Assembly: GCF_001623405.1 (NCBI RefSeq)
Contig: NZ_LUHG01000090.1
Span: 1 to 64,000, forward strand
Source of the DNA: Hydrotalea flava
GTDB lineage: Bacteria > Bacteroidota > Bacteroidia > Chitinophagales > Chitinophagaceae
Length of the DNA stretch: 64,000 nt
Direction: 5' to 3'
Made by a program: the position numbers and the translations under genes. Below, in pieces: positions 36,137 through 46,251 of this stretch. Each line of letters starts with the position of its first letter. Position 1 is the first letter of the stretch. A model generated the notes under the pieces. It saw only the letters and a program-made list of their open reading frames with translations. It searched no databases and was not told the DNA's origin.

Positions 36137-36925
36137 ATGAATATGAAAACAACTTTTTTATTAACAATTGCTGTTGCAGCTGTAATGAGCAGTTGTTCTA
36201 CCGCTTATAAATCAACCCAAACACCGGACGATTTGTACTATTCACCCACCAATGGTAATGCAATAGTGAATCAAACCCGTCAGGAAGATCGTTATCAGGA
36301 GTTTCAAAATTATAATGACGACCGTTACCTAAGCATGAAAGTGCACAATTACTATTTATGGGCACCATTGGATGATTACAGCTACTGGTATGATAGCCGT
36401 TATAATTTTCCTATATATAATAACTGGGCTTATCAAGGATACAATAGTTGGAACCCCTATTGGAATATGTGGAGCCCCTATTACACAGCCGGTTATGGCA
36501 TGATGCCATTTTATGGTTATGGATATGGATACGGATTAGGCTATGGCTGGAACAGTTGGTACAATCCTGCTGCCACTTTAATTGGTTATAAAAGCCCATC
36601 CATCATCAGCAGATCTACATCAGGTAGTTATTTATCTGCCTACCTGAATAGAAATTACAATAATACCAATTATGTTCGCCAACTGAAAGAAGGCAGCAAT
36701 ATGTATGCGCCTGGTAACAGTTTTGGCAGTTTGGTGCGCCGTGTATTTTCTACTTCTCCCACAGGCAACAATAACATGCCCAATAACAATAGCTGGTACC
36801 GCCCCGCCCGAACTTTTAATACCAACGGTAATACCTTTACGCCTAGTAGTAATGCCGGTGGCAGAAGTGGCGGATTTAACAGTGCAGGCAGTAGTGCCTC
36901 TGGTAGCCGCGGACCCAGAAATTAA
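36137..36925 (+). CDS. Tyr/Asn/Gly-rich lipoprotein of unknown function
   Basis: 262 residues with a lipoprotein signal (LLTIAVAAVMSSC, Cys near 22). The middle is very rich in Tyr, Trp, Asn and Gly (for example WNPYWNMWSPYYTAGYG and YGYGYGYGLGYGW), and the C-terminal third is Ser/Gly/Asn-rich and probably disordered. No enzymatic motif is visible. Such low-complexity lipoproteins are common in Bacteroidota and are usually left as hypothetical. It lies 59 nt ahead of the FadL-like gene on the same strand, so the two may be co-transcribed as envelope proteins. Codon 3 is a second possible ATG. Confidence 0.75.
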   Translation: MNMKTTFLLTIAVAAVMSSCSTAYKSTQTPDDLYYSPTNGNAIVNQTRQEDRYQEFQNYNDDRYLSMKVHNYYLWAPLDDYSYWYDSRYNFPIYNNWAYQGYNSWNPYWNMWSPYYTAGYGMMPFYGYGYGYGLGYGWNSWYNPAATLIGYKSPSIISRSTSGSYLSAYLNRNYNNTNYVRQLKEGSNMYAPGNSFGSLVRRVFSTSPTGNNNMPNNNSWYRPARTFNTNGNTFTPSSNAGGRSGGFNSAGSSASGSRGPRN

Positions 36926-36984
36926 TTTTAAAAAAGATTGAAACCTATTCAACTATTTGTAAGATTCAGCACCAAAGCCAATCT

Positions 36985-38517
36985 ATGAAGAAAATAATAC
37001 CCATTCTATGCATTTTAGTGAGCCAGAGTTTATGGGCTCAAACTCCTGAAGATGCTTTGCGTACTGCTTGGTTTACCCAAAATGGCTCTGCCCGAAATAT
37101 GGCAGTGGGTGGTGTTATGGCATCATTGGGTGGAGATATTTCCGCAGCCAACGTAAATCCGGCCGGGTTGGGATTGTATAAAACAAGAGAGTTGGTATTA
37201 TCACCCGGTTTTTTAATGAATAACAACAAACTCAATTACAGAGGCACCGATTCAACTGTTAAAAAAAATACTTTTATGTACGGCGCCAGTGGTATTGTAA
37301 TTGGCTCGCCCAGCAGGTATAGCGACAGTAAATTTACAAGTGCTGCTTTTTCGCTTTCGGTTAATCAGTTAGCCAATTACAACAATCATATTCAATACAG
37401 TGGATTTAACAATATGAGTTCTTTTACCGAACAGTATTTAGAAGAACTAACCCGCGACAGGGCCGATACCAATGCGGCCTTAAGTAATTATATTTTTGGT
37501 TCATCACTGGCATTTAGAACTTATCTGATAGATACTTTAAGTGGCCCCAACGGTTCTGTTGCAGGCTATCAAAGCTTGGTTCCTATATCAAGTGGTGTTA
37601 TTCAATCGTATGATGCAGTTACCAGAGGCGGTTACAACGAAATTGCACTGGGCTTAGCCGGCAATATGGCCGACAGGTTATACATTGGCGGTAGTTTAAC
37701 GGTACCCATTGTATCCTACCAACGTGATTTAACGTATTCTGAAACTGATGCTACCAATAATCCAAATAATAATTTTGCCTATTTTACTTATCATGAAACA
37801 TTTAAATCGCAAGGCGTTGGGGTAGGTTTAAAATTGGGCATGTTATACAAACCGAAAGAATTTTGGAGAATTGGTTTTGCATTACACACCCCCCAACTTA
37901 TCTCTTTTAATGATCAAATACGTTCCTCTATTACAGCAAACACCGAATCATATGCAGGGTTAAGAACCGAAACCAGCGACAATTTAAATAGCGGCAATCC
38001 TGGAACCCGTCAATACAGTATCGTTACCCCATGGCGCGCCATTGCCAGCGCCAGTTATGTATTGAGAGAAGTGGCCAACACCCATAAACAGAGAGCTTTT
38101 GTTAGTGCCGATTTAGAATATGTAAACTACCGCGGTGCCCGGTTCAGAGCTGCCAGCAATGCAGACCAATCGAGTATTGATTATTACAGCCAGCTTAACA
38201 GTACCGTAAAAAACTATTACAAAGGCAATATTAATGCCCGTATTGGTGGTGAATTAAAATTCGATCCCTGGATGTTTCGATTAGGTGCAGCTTATTATGG
38301 TAGTCCTTATGCTGCATCTGAAGTAAAGGCGAATAGAATTGTAACCAGTGGTGGTGTAGGATACAGAAACCATGGCATCTTCATTGACCTGACTTATGTT
38401 TACACTTTTGTGAAAGATGCCAACTTTCCTTACTATTTAAATGACAAACCCAATACCTTTGCCATACAAACCGGCAATTTGGGCAATATTGTAGCAACCA
38501 TTGGTTTTAAATTTTAA
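36985..38517 (+). CDS. FadL/OmpP1-type outer-membrane protein
   Basis: 510 residues with a signal peptide (MKKIIPILCILVSQSLWAQ). The N-terminus of the mature protein carries the family hallmark: GSARNMAVGGVMASLGGDISAANVNPAGLGLYK, where the NPAGLG segment belongs to the plug region of FadL-like barrels. The rest alternates as 14-strand-like beta-barrel and ends in a terminal strand (IVATIGFKF). FadL members let hydrophobic molecules such as fatty acids cross the outer membrane. The exact cargo is unknown. A strong terminator lies at 38632-38671. Confidence 0.85.
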   Translation: MKKIIPILCILVSQSLWAQTPEDALRTAWFTQNGSARNMAVGGVMASLGGDISAANVNPAGLGLYKTRELVLSPGFLMNNNKLNYRGTDSTVKKNTFMYGASGIVIGSPSRYSDSKFTSAAFSLSVNQLANYNNHIQYSGFNNMSSFTEQYLEELTRDRADTNAALSNYIFGSSLAFRTYLIDTLSGPNGSVAGYQSLVPISSGVIQSYDAVTRGGYNEIALGLAGNMADRLYIGGSLTVPIVSYQRDLTYSETDATNNPNNNFAYFTYHETFKSQGVGVGLKLGMLYKPKEFWRIGFALHTPQLISFNDQIRSSITANTESYAGLRTETSDNLNSGNPGTRQYSIVTPWRAIASASYVLREVANTHKQRAFVSADLEYVNYRGARFRAASNADQSSIDYYSQLNSTVKNYYKGNINARIGGELKFDPWMFRLGAAYYGSPYAASEVKANRIVTSGGVGYRNHGIFIDLTYVYTFVKDANFPYYLNDKPNTFAIQTGNLGNIVATIGFKF

Positions 38518-38846
38518 TTGGTTTAGCCACACAAATTCATACGCAATCATTGATAAGAAGAAGTCTCAAAAGTAAAATGAAGCGTTTGAGAATGGCTTAG
38601 ATGAAAACTTTCTCCACCCCCTTTACCGAATAAAAAGAGGCTGTCTCGAACTTTTGAGACAGCCTCTTTTTATTGAACACAATAGTTGAAAATTGAAAAA
38701 GTAAGAACAGTAAAAATTGATGTACACAATGCATCTGCTAAACAGAGTGGAAAAGTTACATAAAATGATTACCATTTGAAAAATTACATCATCAACAAAT
38801 AATCTGTAAATTGCTGTTATAAAATATTTATAAAAAAAATTGCGCT
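38518..38846 (+). promoter_or_regulatory. Intergenic region with attenuator-like complementary segments ahead of ggt
   Basis: 329 bp without a gene. Four segments can pair in two exclusive ways: TCTCAAA (38564-38570) with TTTGAGA (38585-38591) while the terminator at 38632-38671 forms, or GTCTCAAAAGT (38563-38573) with ACTTTTGAGAC (38650-38660), which would disrupt the terminator. The remainder up to the ggt start is AT-rich without a recognisable -7 element. The regulatory reading is inference. Confidence 0.4.
38632..38671 (+). terminator. Strong Rho-independent terminator
   Basis: A perfect 11-bp stem (GAGGCTGTCTC at 38637-38647, GAGACAGCCTC at 38656-38666) with an 8-nt loop, extended by five A:T pairs and followed by a T run. 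It lies 115 nt after the FadL-like gene. The flanking A and T runs make it potentially bidirectional. Confidence 0.88.
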
Positions 38847-40613
38847 ATGTACTTTGCTTTCAAACTAAATACAAAAAAAATAAATATATTATCAATTATT
38901 CTAATTATTTATACGGTTACAGCATGTTTCCCTTTTCAGCTATATGCCCAAAAAGAAAACAATCTGGTTGGAGCAGGCAAAAAGATCGATCCTTTTCATT
39001 ACACCATCCATAAGTCTGCCGGCTTTCCGCATGCATCCGTAGCAAGTGCGCATCCGTTAGCCAGTATGATTGGTGCTGCCATAATGCAGGAGGGTGGCAA
39101 TGCTTTTGATGCCGCCATTGCAACACAATTGGCACTGGCAGTAGTGTTTCCTGAAGCCGGAAATATAGGTGGCGGAGGTTTTATGGTGGCCAGAAAAAGT
39201 AATGGTGAAAATATAGCTTTAGATTTTAGAGAAACGGCACCCGAACATGCATCAAGAGATATGTATTTAGATAAGAATGGCAATCCCGATATGCATTTAT
39301 CGCAAAACGGTCATTTGGCCAGTGGCATTCCGGGTACTATAGCCGGTATTTTTGCTATGTACAAACATGCCAGATTACCATTTCAACAACTCATTGCACC
39401 GGCTATTGCAATAGCTGAAAACGGATTTGTAATCACCGCAAAAGAAGCACATCTCTTAAATGCCACCAGAGCTGAATTTATACGTTATAATACCAAGCCC
39501 AATGCATTTGTAAAAGCAACACCCTGGAAGGAAGGAGATACACTGATACAAAAAGACCTGGCTAAAACATTGATGCGTATCAGCAAAAAAGGAGCAAAAG
39601 GATTTTATGAAGGTGAAACAGCCCAATTAATTGCAGCCGAAATGCAACGAGGTAAAGGCATTATAACATTGAATGATTTAAAAAATTACCGGCCTGCAGA
39701 ACGCACTGCCCTCACCTTTAACTTTCAGGATTTTACCATTATTGGAATGCCCCCACCCAGTAGCGGGGGCATTATTGTTGAACAACTCATGAAAATGATT
39801 GCCAATAAACCTATAGTATCATATGGTTTTGAATCGGTTAAAATGGTACAATTAATGGTAGAAGCAGAACGGAGAGCCTTTGCAGACCGGGCCGCCTATA
39901 TGGGCGATCCGGATTTTTGGAAAGTTCCATTAAAAACCCTTACAAGTGATGCATATATTGCTCAACGCATGGCAAATTACGACAGTACAAAACCTACACC
40001 CAGCAAACTGATTAAAGAGGGACAAATACCCGAGCACGAAGAAACCACTCACATTAGCATTATGGATGCAAAAGGTAATATGGTAAGTATTACCACTACG
40101 TTGAATGGATGGTATGGCAGCAGAACAGTTGTGGGTGGTGCCGGATTTTTTTTGAACAATGAAATGGACGATTTTAGTGTAAAGCCCGGCGTACCCAATA
40201 TGTTTGGCGCAGTAGGCGGTGAAGCCAATGCCATACAACCCGGTAAACGCATGCTCAGTTCTATGTCGCCAACCATTGTATTAAAAAATAATACACCATT
40301 TATGGTTTGCGGTACACCCGGTGGTACCACTATTCCTACCTCTGTATTTCAAACATTGGTAGATGTACTTATTTTCAATATGAGCGCAGAACAAGCCATT
40401 GCTGCTCCAAAATTTCATCACCAATGGCTGCCCGATGTAATTTTTGTAGAACCCGATTTTCCTAAAAGCACCATTTCAGGTTTAGAAGCAATGGGTTATA
40501 CCATTCAACAACGGGGTAACATTGGCCGAACAGAAATTATTAAAATATTACACAATGGAGAAAGGCAAACAGCTGCAGATACCCGTGGCGATGATGCAGT
40601 AGCCGGGTATTAA
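38847..40613 (+). CDS. ggt: Gamma-glutamyltransferase (glutathione hydrolase)
   Basis: 588 residues with an N-terminal export signal (hydrophobic stretch about 14-34). An Ntn-hydrolase made as a proenzyme that cleaves itself before Thr401 (ETTHISIMD), which then becomes the nucleophile. The large subunit holds ASAHPLAS and GGNAFDAAIATQLAL; the small subunit holds NNEMDDFS, the substrate-binding SSMSPTIV and the glycine-rich CGTPGGTTI. It hydrolyses or transfers the gamma-glutamyl group of glutathione and other gamma-glutamyl compounds in the periplasm. Length is normal. It is followed by a HAD phosphatase 72 nt downstream on the same strand. Confidence 0.95.
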   Translation: MYFAFKLNTKKINILSIILIIYTVTACFPFQLYAQKENNLVGAGKKIDPFHYTIHKSAGFPHASVASAHPLASMIGAAIMQEGGNAFDAAIATQLALAVVFPEAGNIGGGGFMVARKSNGENIALDFRETAPEHASRDMYLDKNGNPDMHLSQNGHLASGIPGTIAGIFAMYKHARLPFQQLIAPAIAIAENGFVITAKEAHLLNATRAEFIRYNTKPNAFVKATPWKEGDTLIQKDLAKTLMRISKKGAKGFYEGETAQLIAAEMQRGKGIITLNDLKNYRPAERTALTFNFQDFTIIGMPPPSSGGIIVEQLMKMIANKPIVSYGFESVKMVQLMVEAERRAFADRAAYMGDPDFWKVPLKTLTSDAYIAQRMANYDSTKPTPSKLIKEGQIPEHEETTHISIMDAKGNMVSITTTLNGWYGSRTVVGGAGFFLNNEMDDFSVKPGVPNMFGAVGGEANAIQPGKRMLSSMSPTIVLKNNTPFMVCGTPGGTTIPTSVFQTLVDVLIFNMSAEQAIAAPKFHHQWLPDVIFVEPDFPKSTISGLEAMGYTIQQRGNIGRTEIIKILHNGERQTAADTRGDDAVAGY

Positions 40614-40685
40614 ACAACCGATATATTTTCAATATTTCGTTAATATATTACACACACAGCATTTTTTCATCGGCTAACATTTTAT

Positions 40686-41351
40686 ATGAAACCAACATTT
40701 GGCGTTGCCTTCGATTTAGATGGAACACTCATCAATAACAACGATTACCACATACAATCCTGGCAAATATTTTATCAGCAAAGAAATATTCCTCCGCTAA
40801 CAAGAGCAGAATATTTAGCACATTTTAACGGCAAAACAAATGTAGATGTTTTAAAATACATTTTTGGCAATCAGATTTCTGAAGCAGATATAAAAAATTA
40901 CACGAACGAAAAAGAGGCCATTTATCGGGAAATCTATGCACCATATATTCAACCGGTTGCCGGATTAATGGAGCTATTAGAAACGTTAGCAAAACATGCA
41001 ATACCTATGGTAATTGCCACATCGGGCATAAAAGACAATATAGATTTTATGTTACAACACCTGCCCATTCGGCAATATTTTAAAGAAATTATTTATTCAG
41101 TTCATATTACACATGGTAAACCACATCCTGAAATTTATGAAAAAGCAACCCTTGAGCTGGGATTACCACCTCAGCAATGCATTGCTTTTGAAGATGCAGT
41201 GGCAGGTGTTACTTCAGCCAAAAAAGCAGGTTTAAAAGTAATTGCATTAACAACCACACATACAGCAGGTGAATTAGCAGCTGCCGACAAAATTGTTACA
41301 GATTTCACCAGCATCACCTATCATCAACTGCAGCAGCTCATTCAGGAATAA
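40686..41351 (+). CDS. HAD-superfamily hydrolase, beta-phosphoglucomutase-like
   Basis: 221 residues. HAD motif I FDLDGTL (nucleophile Asp9 and acid/base Asp11), cap domain of the helical C1 type, motif II Ser/Thr in ATSGIKD, motif III Lys in GKPHPEIY and motif IV FEDAVAGVTSAKKAG. This subgroup includes beta-phosphoglucomutase and small sugar-phosphate phosphatases; the substrate is not determinable. It is on the same strand as ggt. The spacing permits co-transcription. Confidence 0.88.
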   Translation: MKPTFGVAFDLDGTLINNNDYHIQSWQIFYQQRNIPPLTRAEYLAHFNGKTNVDVLKYIFGNQISEADIKNYTNEKEAIYREIYAPYIQPVAGLMELLETLAKHAIPMVIATSGIKDNIDFMLQHLPIRQYFKEIIYSVHITHGKPHPEIYEKATLELGLPPQQCIAFEDAVAGVTSAKKAGLKVIALTTTHTAGELAAADKIVTDFTSITYHQLQQLIQE

Positions 41352-41403
41352 AAACCTTAACAACTTCAATGCACTTTCATCGCAATCATTTACATAGAAG
41401 CCT

Positions 41404-41411
41404 TAGTTTTG
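41404..41411 (+). promoter_or_regulatory. -7 promoter element for tamB
   Basis: TAGTTTTG matches TAnnTTTG exactly and lies 58 nt ahead of the inferred CTG start of tamB. A -33 TTG is not evident at the expected distance. Confidence 0.35.
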
Positions 41412-41468
41412 TTACTGTGTTTGGAATATTGCGTTGATTGATTAATTTCCGTTTATAAAACTACTCAC

Positions 41469-44400
41469 CTGAAAAGAACACTCACCATATTAAGGCGTTT
41501 TGTATTTATTGTAATAGCGCTTGTTTTATTGGCATTTATTGCCATACAAACAACTATCGTTCAAAACTGGTTAATCGGCATTGCCACCAAAAAATTATCT
41601 AAATCCTTAGGTACAGAAGTAAGCATTAAAAAAATAAACGTTACCTTATTCAATAAACTCAATTTAGATGGAACTTTAATACGTGACCGGCAAAAAGATA
41701 CTTTATTATATGCAGGTGCTTTAAAGCTTAGAATAACCGACTGGTTCTTCTTAAAAGATTCAGCCGATTTAAAATATATTGGACTGGATGATGCCGTTGT
41801 AAAATTACAAAGGAAGGACAGTGTATGGAATTTCCAGTACATTGTTGACCATTTCGCCAGCCCAAAATCAACCAACACAAAAAATGGAATAGCCCTGAAT
41901 CTGAAAAAACTTGAATTCAATAACATTCGCTTTATTAAAAATGATGAATGGCACGGAGAACGTATAACGGCAAAATTGAATTCGCTTTTATTAGATGCAG
42001 ACAATATCAATTTAAACAAAGGAATTTTTTCTATCAATCAATTAAATCTGGATCATCCTTATTTTGAAATAGCCAATATTCATGAATTACGCCCCGATTC
42101 AATCAGAATTAAAGACCACCAAACCAATACACCCGATACAGGATTGCAGTTCAATACCGATAATCTTTTAGTGCAGCTCAAAAAACTCAACATTAAAAAC
42201 GGAACACTTTCTGTTCAAGGAAATGATAAAAAACCACTACCGTATTTTGATGGAAGCCATATTTACATTCAACAATTAACCGGGCATTTTGATGAGGTAA
42301 GTTTGATAAAAGATACTTTACACTGCATTGCAAACATTGCTGCAAAAGAAAGAAGCGGTATTGAAATAAAAAGATTAAAAACAAAACTAACCATCAATCC
42401 GCACATTATAGAATTGGCAAAATTAGATCTGCTTACCAATAAAAGCAGATTAACCAACTATTATGCCATGAAATTCAAACATTTTAATGATGATTTTAGT
42501 GAATATATTCATTCTGTTACCATGGTGGCTAAGTTTACGGAGGCCTCGGTATACAGTGATGATATTGCCTATTTTGCACCGGAACTAAAAGACTGGAAAA
42601 AACAAATCAATATTAACGGACATTTTGAAGGTACAGTAGCTAATTTTTCGGTACAGGATTTATTTGCCCGCATTGGCAGCGGCAGTTATATCAGTGGCAG
42701 CCTTGCTATGAAAGGCTTACCCAATTTAAATAAAACATTGATCAATTTCAACAATGGAATCATTAAAACCAATTATAATGATGTTGTTCTTTTTGTGCCA
42801 TCAGTAAAAGATATGAAAGTACCCGATCTCACCACCTTAGGCGATGCATTGTTTAAGGGAAATTTTAATGGCACTATTTATAATTTTACTTCCAATGGCA
42901 CCATTACTTCAGGATTAGGAGGTGTGGCAGCCAATGTTACCATGCAAATACCACAAAAAAAAGATATTACTTATTCAGGAAATGTTATAACCAATCATTT
43001 CAATATCGGAAAATTTTTACGCATCAGCCAGTTAGGCTATGTTGATTTTACGGGTAAAATTTCAGGCAGTAATTTTGATATTGAGAAACTCAAAACACAA
43101 ATTGAAGGAAAAATTGCATCGCTCGATTTTAATCATTACACTTATTCAAACATAACCACCAACGGTACCTTTCAAAAAAAATATTTTAATGGTGAAGTTA
43201 AGGTTGATGATCCAAACATGAATTTTAATAGCAATGTGGAAGTAGATTTAAGTAAGCCGGATCCCAGCTTTAACATTTTGGGCGATTTGGTGAATGCCAA
43301 TTTAAAAGTTTTAAATTTTTATAAAGACAGCTTGCAACTAACCGGGCTATTAGATATTTATTTTACCGGTAAAACAATTGACCAGTTTTTAGGTAGTGCA
43401 AAATTTTTAAATGCTACCATCACATCTGCCGATACCCAATTAAGTTTCGATTCACTGAACCTTACTTCCGGTTACTCAGCCGATTCAGTAAAATTTTTAA
43501 AAGTTGGCAGCAACAATTTCAACGGAACAATTGCAGGAAAATTTACCATTCTTGATTTACCCAACAGCTTTCAGTCATTCCTGCATCGCTACTACCCTGC
43601 CTACTTTAATGAGCCTGCAAAAATTGCTGTTAATCAGGATTTTACATTAACTATAAAAACCGATTATATTGAACCACTTTTACAGATTTACGACAAAAAA
43701 ATATCCGGATTAAATGATATGGATATTTCCGGAAAAGTAAATACCTCCAAAAGTATATTTCAACTTTCTGCTTTAGTACCTTATGCAAAATATGATCAAT
43801 ATGCCGTTTCGGGTATTAACTTAAAATGTATTGGTAATTATGATAGTTTGTTATTATCCGGTAGCATTAGCGATATACAAATTAAAGACAGCCTTCAGTT
43901 TCCGAACACACAACTGAGCATTAAAGCTGCTAACGATCATTCGGTTGTACATCTTTATACCAGCACTAATAATGTTTTAAAAAATGTATTGTTGAATGCA
44001 GATGTGTATACCTTAAATGATGGTGCACGTATACACTTTAACCCATCTTCATTCATATTAAATGAGAAAAAGTGGAATTTAGATAAGCAGGGTGAAATTA
44101 TAATGCGTAAAAATTTTGTTTCGGCCAGTAATGTAAAATTCATACAGGGCTTTCAGGAAATTACCGTAGAAACCGACGAAGAAGAAGGCGGCAATACCAA
44201 TAATCTTATTGTAAAATTAAAAAATATATTTTTAGGAGATATTACTGCACTGTTCTTGAAGAATCCTAAGCTTGAAGGCATTACAAATGGTGAAATTTAT
44301 TTGAGAGATTTCTATGGCTCTTTTACTGCCGAAGCTAAATTAGCATCGAATCAATTAAGATTAAATGATGATTCGGTGGGTATTGTCAATATTCAATCGC

Positions 44401-46238
44401 TGTACAGCAGCAAATCAGGAAAATTAGATTTTACTGTTACCGCACCAAATAAAGAATACCATATTAATGCTACGGGTTATTATAAAACCAAAGACACTAC
44501 CAACAAACCATTGTATGTTGATATACAATTAGCGCACACCAAAATTAATTATGTTGAACAGTTTATCGGCGATATCTTCAATCGGTTAAAAGGCTATGGA
44601 ACAGGCCATCTCATTATACAGGGCAACCCTGCAGAACCCGATTTAAGTGGCAATATTACTCTGAAAAAAGCTGCACTGAATGTTTTGTATACTCAAGTGT
44701 ATTATACCATTGATTCTGCCAATATATCATTTGAAAATGATGGTATTAATTTTAATGAATTTTATATAAAAGACAGTTTAAATAATACCGGGCTGATTAA
44801 AGGTAAATTATACGAAAAAGGCTTTAAAGATTTGGCTTTTGATTTTGATTTGTTTACCAACAAGTTGATTATGCTGGATACCAAAGCGGTTGACAATAGC
44901 CAGTTTTATGGTAACGCTACAGGTAAAGCCACATTGAGTTTTAAAGGCCCTGAGCGTAATGCGCGGTTAACCATTATTGGCGATATTAATGAACCATCAC
45001 ATATTTATATCCCTAACTCGGTAAGTAAAGAAAGCGGCGAAGCTGATTTTATTGTATTTAAAACCTATGGAACAGAAATGACCAATGAAAGGCAGAACAG
45101 TAATTTTAATTTGTTGGTTGATTTGGATGTTGCTGCCAATAATAAATTAAATGTTGATGTAATATTAGATCCCTTAAGTGGTGATGTAATTAAAGCCAAA
45201 GGAAACGGGCGTTTAAAAATAAGGGTAGGCACAAAAGACCCCTTAACCATTCGTGGAAGATATAATATTGAAGAAGGTAGTTACGCATTCAACTTTCAAT
45301 CCTTCATCAGAAAACCATTTATCTTAAAACCCGATGCCGGTAATTTTATTGAGTGGAATGGTGATCCTTTTAATGCAGATGTACATATAGACGCACAATA
45401 TACTGCTGAAAACATTAGTGTGAATGATTTAATCAGCAACCAATCTGGCCAATTCAGCGGAACCAGCCGTGCATACCGGGGTTCGGTGTATGTAATTGCT
45501 GAATTAAGAAACCGATTAAGCCATCCTGACATTACGTTTAAATTAGATTTTCCGCAAGGCAGCCCATTAAAAACAGATCCTACTTTTAGTGAGTTCATCA
45601 ACAGAATAGAAAATAATCAAAACGAAATGTTGAAACAAGTTACTTACCTCATTGTTTTGGAACGCTTTGCGCCTTATGGTGATATTGGTGGCGCTAATAC
45701 CAACTTTACCAATATTGGTGTAAATACTATTTCTCAAATTATAACACGTGAGTTGAATAAAGCTATATCCAATATTGTGTATAAAATAACAAAAGATAAA
45801 AGTTTAAAAGTTGATTTAGGTACATCTGTTTATAGCAGTAGCGATATTTTATCATCTGCCACCGGCGCAGGCATTGGCGCCAATACCAATGCGTTAGACA
45901 GAAGCAGAATTAATTTTAAAGTTGGGAAAAGCTTTTTTAATGATAATGTAATAGTAAGCTTTGGCGGCGATTTTGATTTTGGTATCAGTGCAGCCGCTCA
46001 AAGTGGTAACTTTCAATGGTTACCCGATTTTAATTTAGAAATTATTTTAACCAAAGACAGGCAATTAAGAGCCATCATTTTCAGTAAAAACAGTTTAGAC
46101 ATCAATGCTGGTGCGTTAGGCAGAACCAGCAGGCAGGGAGCCGGTTTATCGTATAAAAAAGATTTTGAAAAACTGTTTGGCAATAAAGAAAAGAATACAA
46201 CCATCAAGCCACCTGCCGATAGCACATTGCTGCAATAA
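41469..46238 (+). CDS. tamB: TamB-family translocation/assembly protein (CTG start inferred)
   Basis: About 1589 residues. An N-terminal membrane anchor (RFVFIVIALVLLAFIAI), a very long run of beta-helical AsmA/TamB-type repeats, and a C-terminal DUF490/TamB domain (RGRYNIEEGSYAFNFQ, IDAQYTAENI, ITFKLDFPQGSPL). TamB spans the periplasm as a groove-like bridge for lipid transport or for outer-membrane protein assembly and partners TamL. The frame has no ATG, GTG or TTG that keeps the anchor intact. It opens after TGA at 41439, and the best fit to homologues is CTG at 41469 (LKRTLTIL, like the usual MKRTL...). A TTG at 41529 would remove most of the anchor. Confidence 0.88.
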   Translation: MKRTLTILRRFVFIVIALVLLAFIAIQTTIVQNWLIGIATKKLSKSLGTEVSIKKINVTLFNKLNLDGTLIRDRQKDTLLYAGALKLRITDWFFLKDSADLKYIGLDDAVVKLQRKDSVWNFQYIVDHFASPKSTNTKNGIALNLKKLEFNNIRFIKNDEWHGERITAKLNSLLLDADNINLNKGIFSINQLNLDHPYFEIANIHELRPDSIRIKDHQTNTPDTGLQFNTDNLLVQLKKLNIKNGTLSVQGNDKKPLPYFDGSHIYIQQLTGHFDEVSLIKDTLHCIANIAAKERSGIEIKRLKTKLTINPHIIELAKLDLLTNKSRLTNYYAMKFKHFNDDFSEYIHSVTMVAKFTEASVYSDDIAYFAPELKDWKKQININGHFEGTVANFSVQDLFARIGSGSYISGSLAMKGLPNLNKTLINFNNGIIKTNYNDVVLFVPSVKDMKVPDLTTLGDALFKGNFNGTIYNFTSNGTITSGLGGVAANVTMQIPQKKDITYSGNVITNHFNIGKFLRISQLGYVDFTGKISGSNFDIEKLKTQIEGKIASLDFNHYTYSNITTNGTFQKKYFNGEVKVDDPNMNFNSNVEVDLSKPDPSFNILGDLVNANLKVLNFYKDSLQLTGLLDIYFTGKTIDQFLGSAKFLNATITSADTQLSFDSLNLTSGYSADSVKFLKVGSNNFNGTIAGKFTILDLPNSFQSFLHRYYPAYFNEPAKIAVNQDFTLTIKTDYIEPLLQIYDKKISGLNDMDISGKVNTSKSIFQLSALVPYAKYDQYAVSGINLKCIGNYDSLLLSGSISDIQIKDSLQFPNTQLSIKAANDHSVVHLYTSTNNVLKNVLLNADVYTLNDGARIHFNPSSFILNEKKWNLDKQGEIIMRKNFVSASNVKFIQGFQEITVETDEEEGGNTNNLIVKLKNIFLGDITALFLKNPKLEGITNGEIYLRDFYGSFTAEAKLASNQLRLNDDSVGIVNIQSLYSSKSGKLDFTVTAPNKEYHINATGYYKTKDTTNKPLYVDIQLAHTKINYVEQFIGDIFNRLKGYGTGHLIIQGNPAEPDLSGNITLKKAALNVLYTQVYYTIDSANISFENDGINFNEFYIKDSLNNTGLIKGKLYEKGFKDLAFDFDLFTNKLIMLDTKAVDNSQFYGNATGKATLSFKGPERNARLTIIGDINEPSHIYIPNSVSKESGEADFIVFKTYGTEMTNERQNSNFNLLVDLDVAANNKLNVDVILDPLSGDVIKAKGNGRLKIRVGTKDPLTIRGRYNIEEGSYAFNFQSFIRKPFILKPDAGNFIEWNGDPFNADVHIDAQYTAENISVNDLISNQSGQFSGTSRAYRGSVYVIAELRNRLSHPDITFKLDFPQGSPLKTDPTFSEFINRIENNQNEMLKQVTYLIVLERFAPYGDIGGANTNFTNIGVNTISQIITRELNKAISNIVYKITKDKSLKVDLGTSVYSSSDILSSATGAGIGANTNALDRSRINFKVGKSFFNDNVIVSFGGDFDFGISAAAQSGNFQWLPDFNLEIILTKDRQLRAIIFSKNSLDINAGALGRTSRQGAGLSYKKDFEKLFGNKEKNTTIKPPADSTLLQ

Positions 46239-46251
46239 AATATGCCGCATG

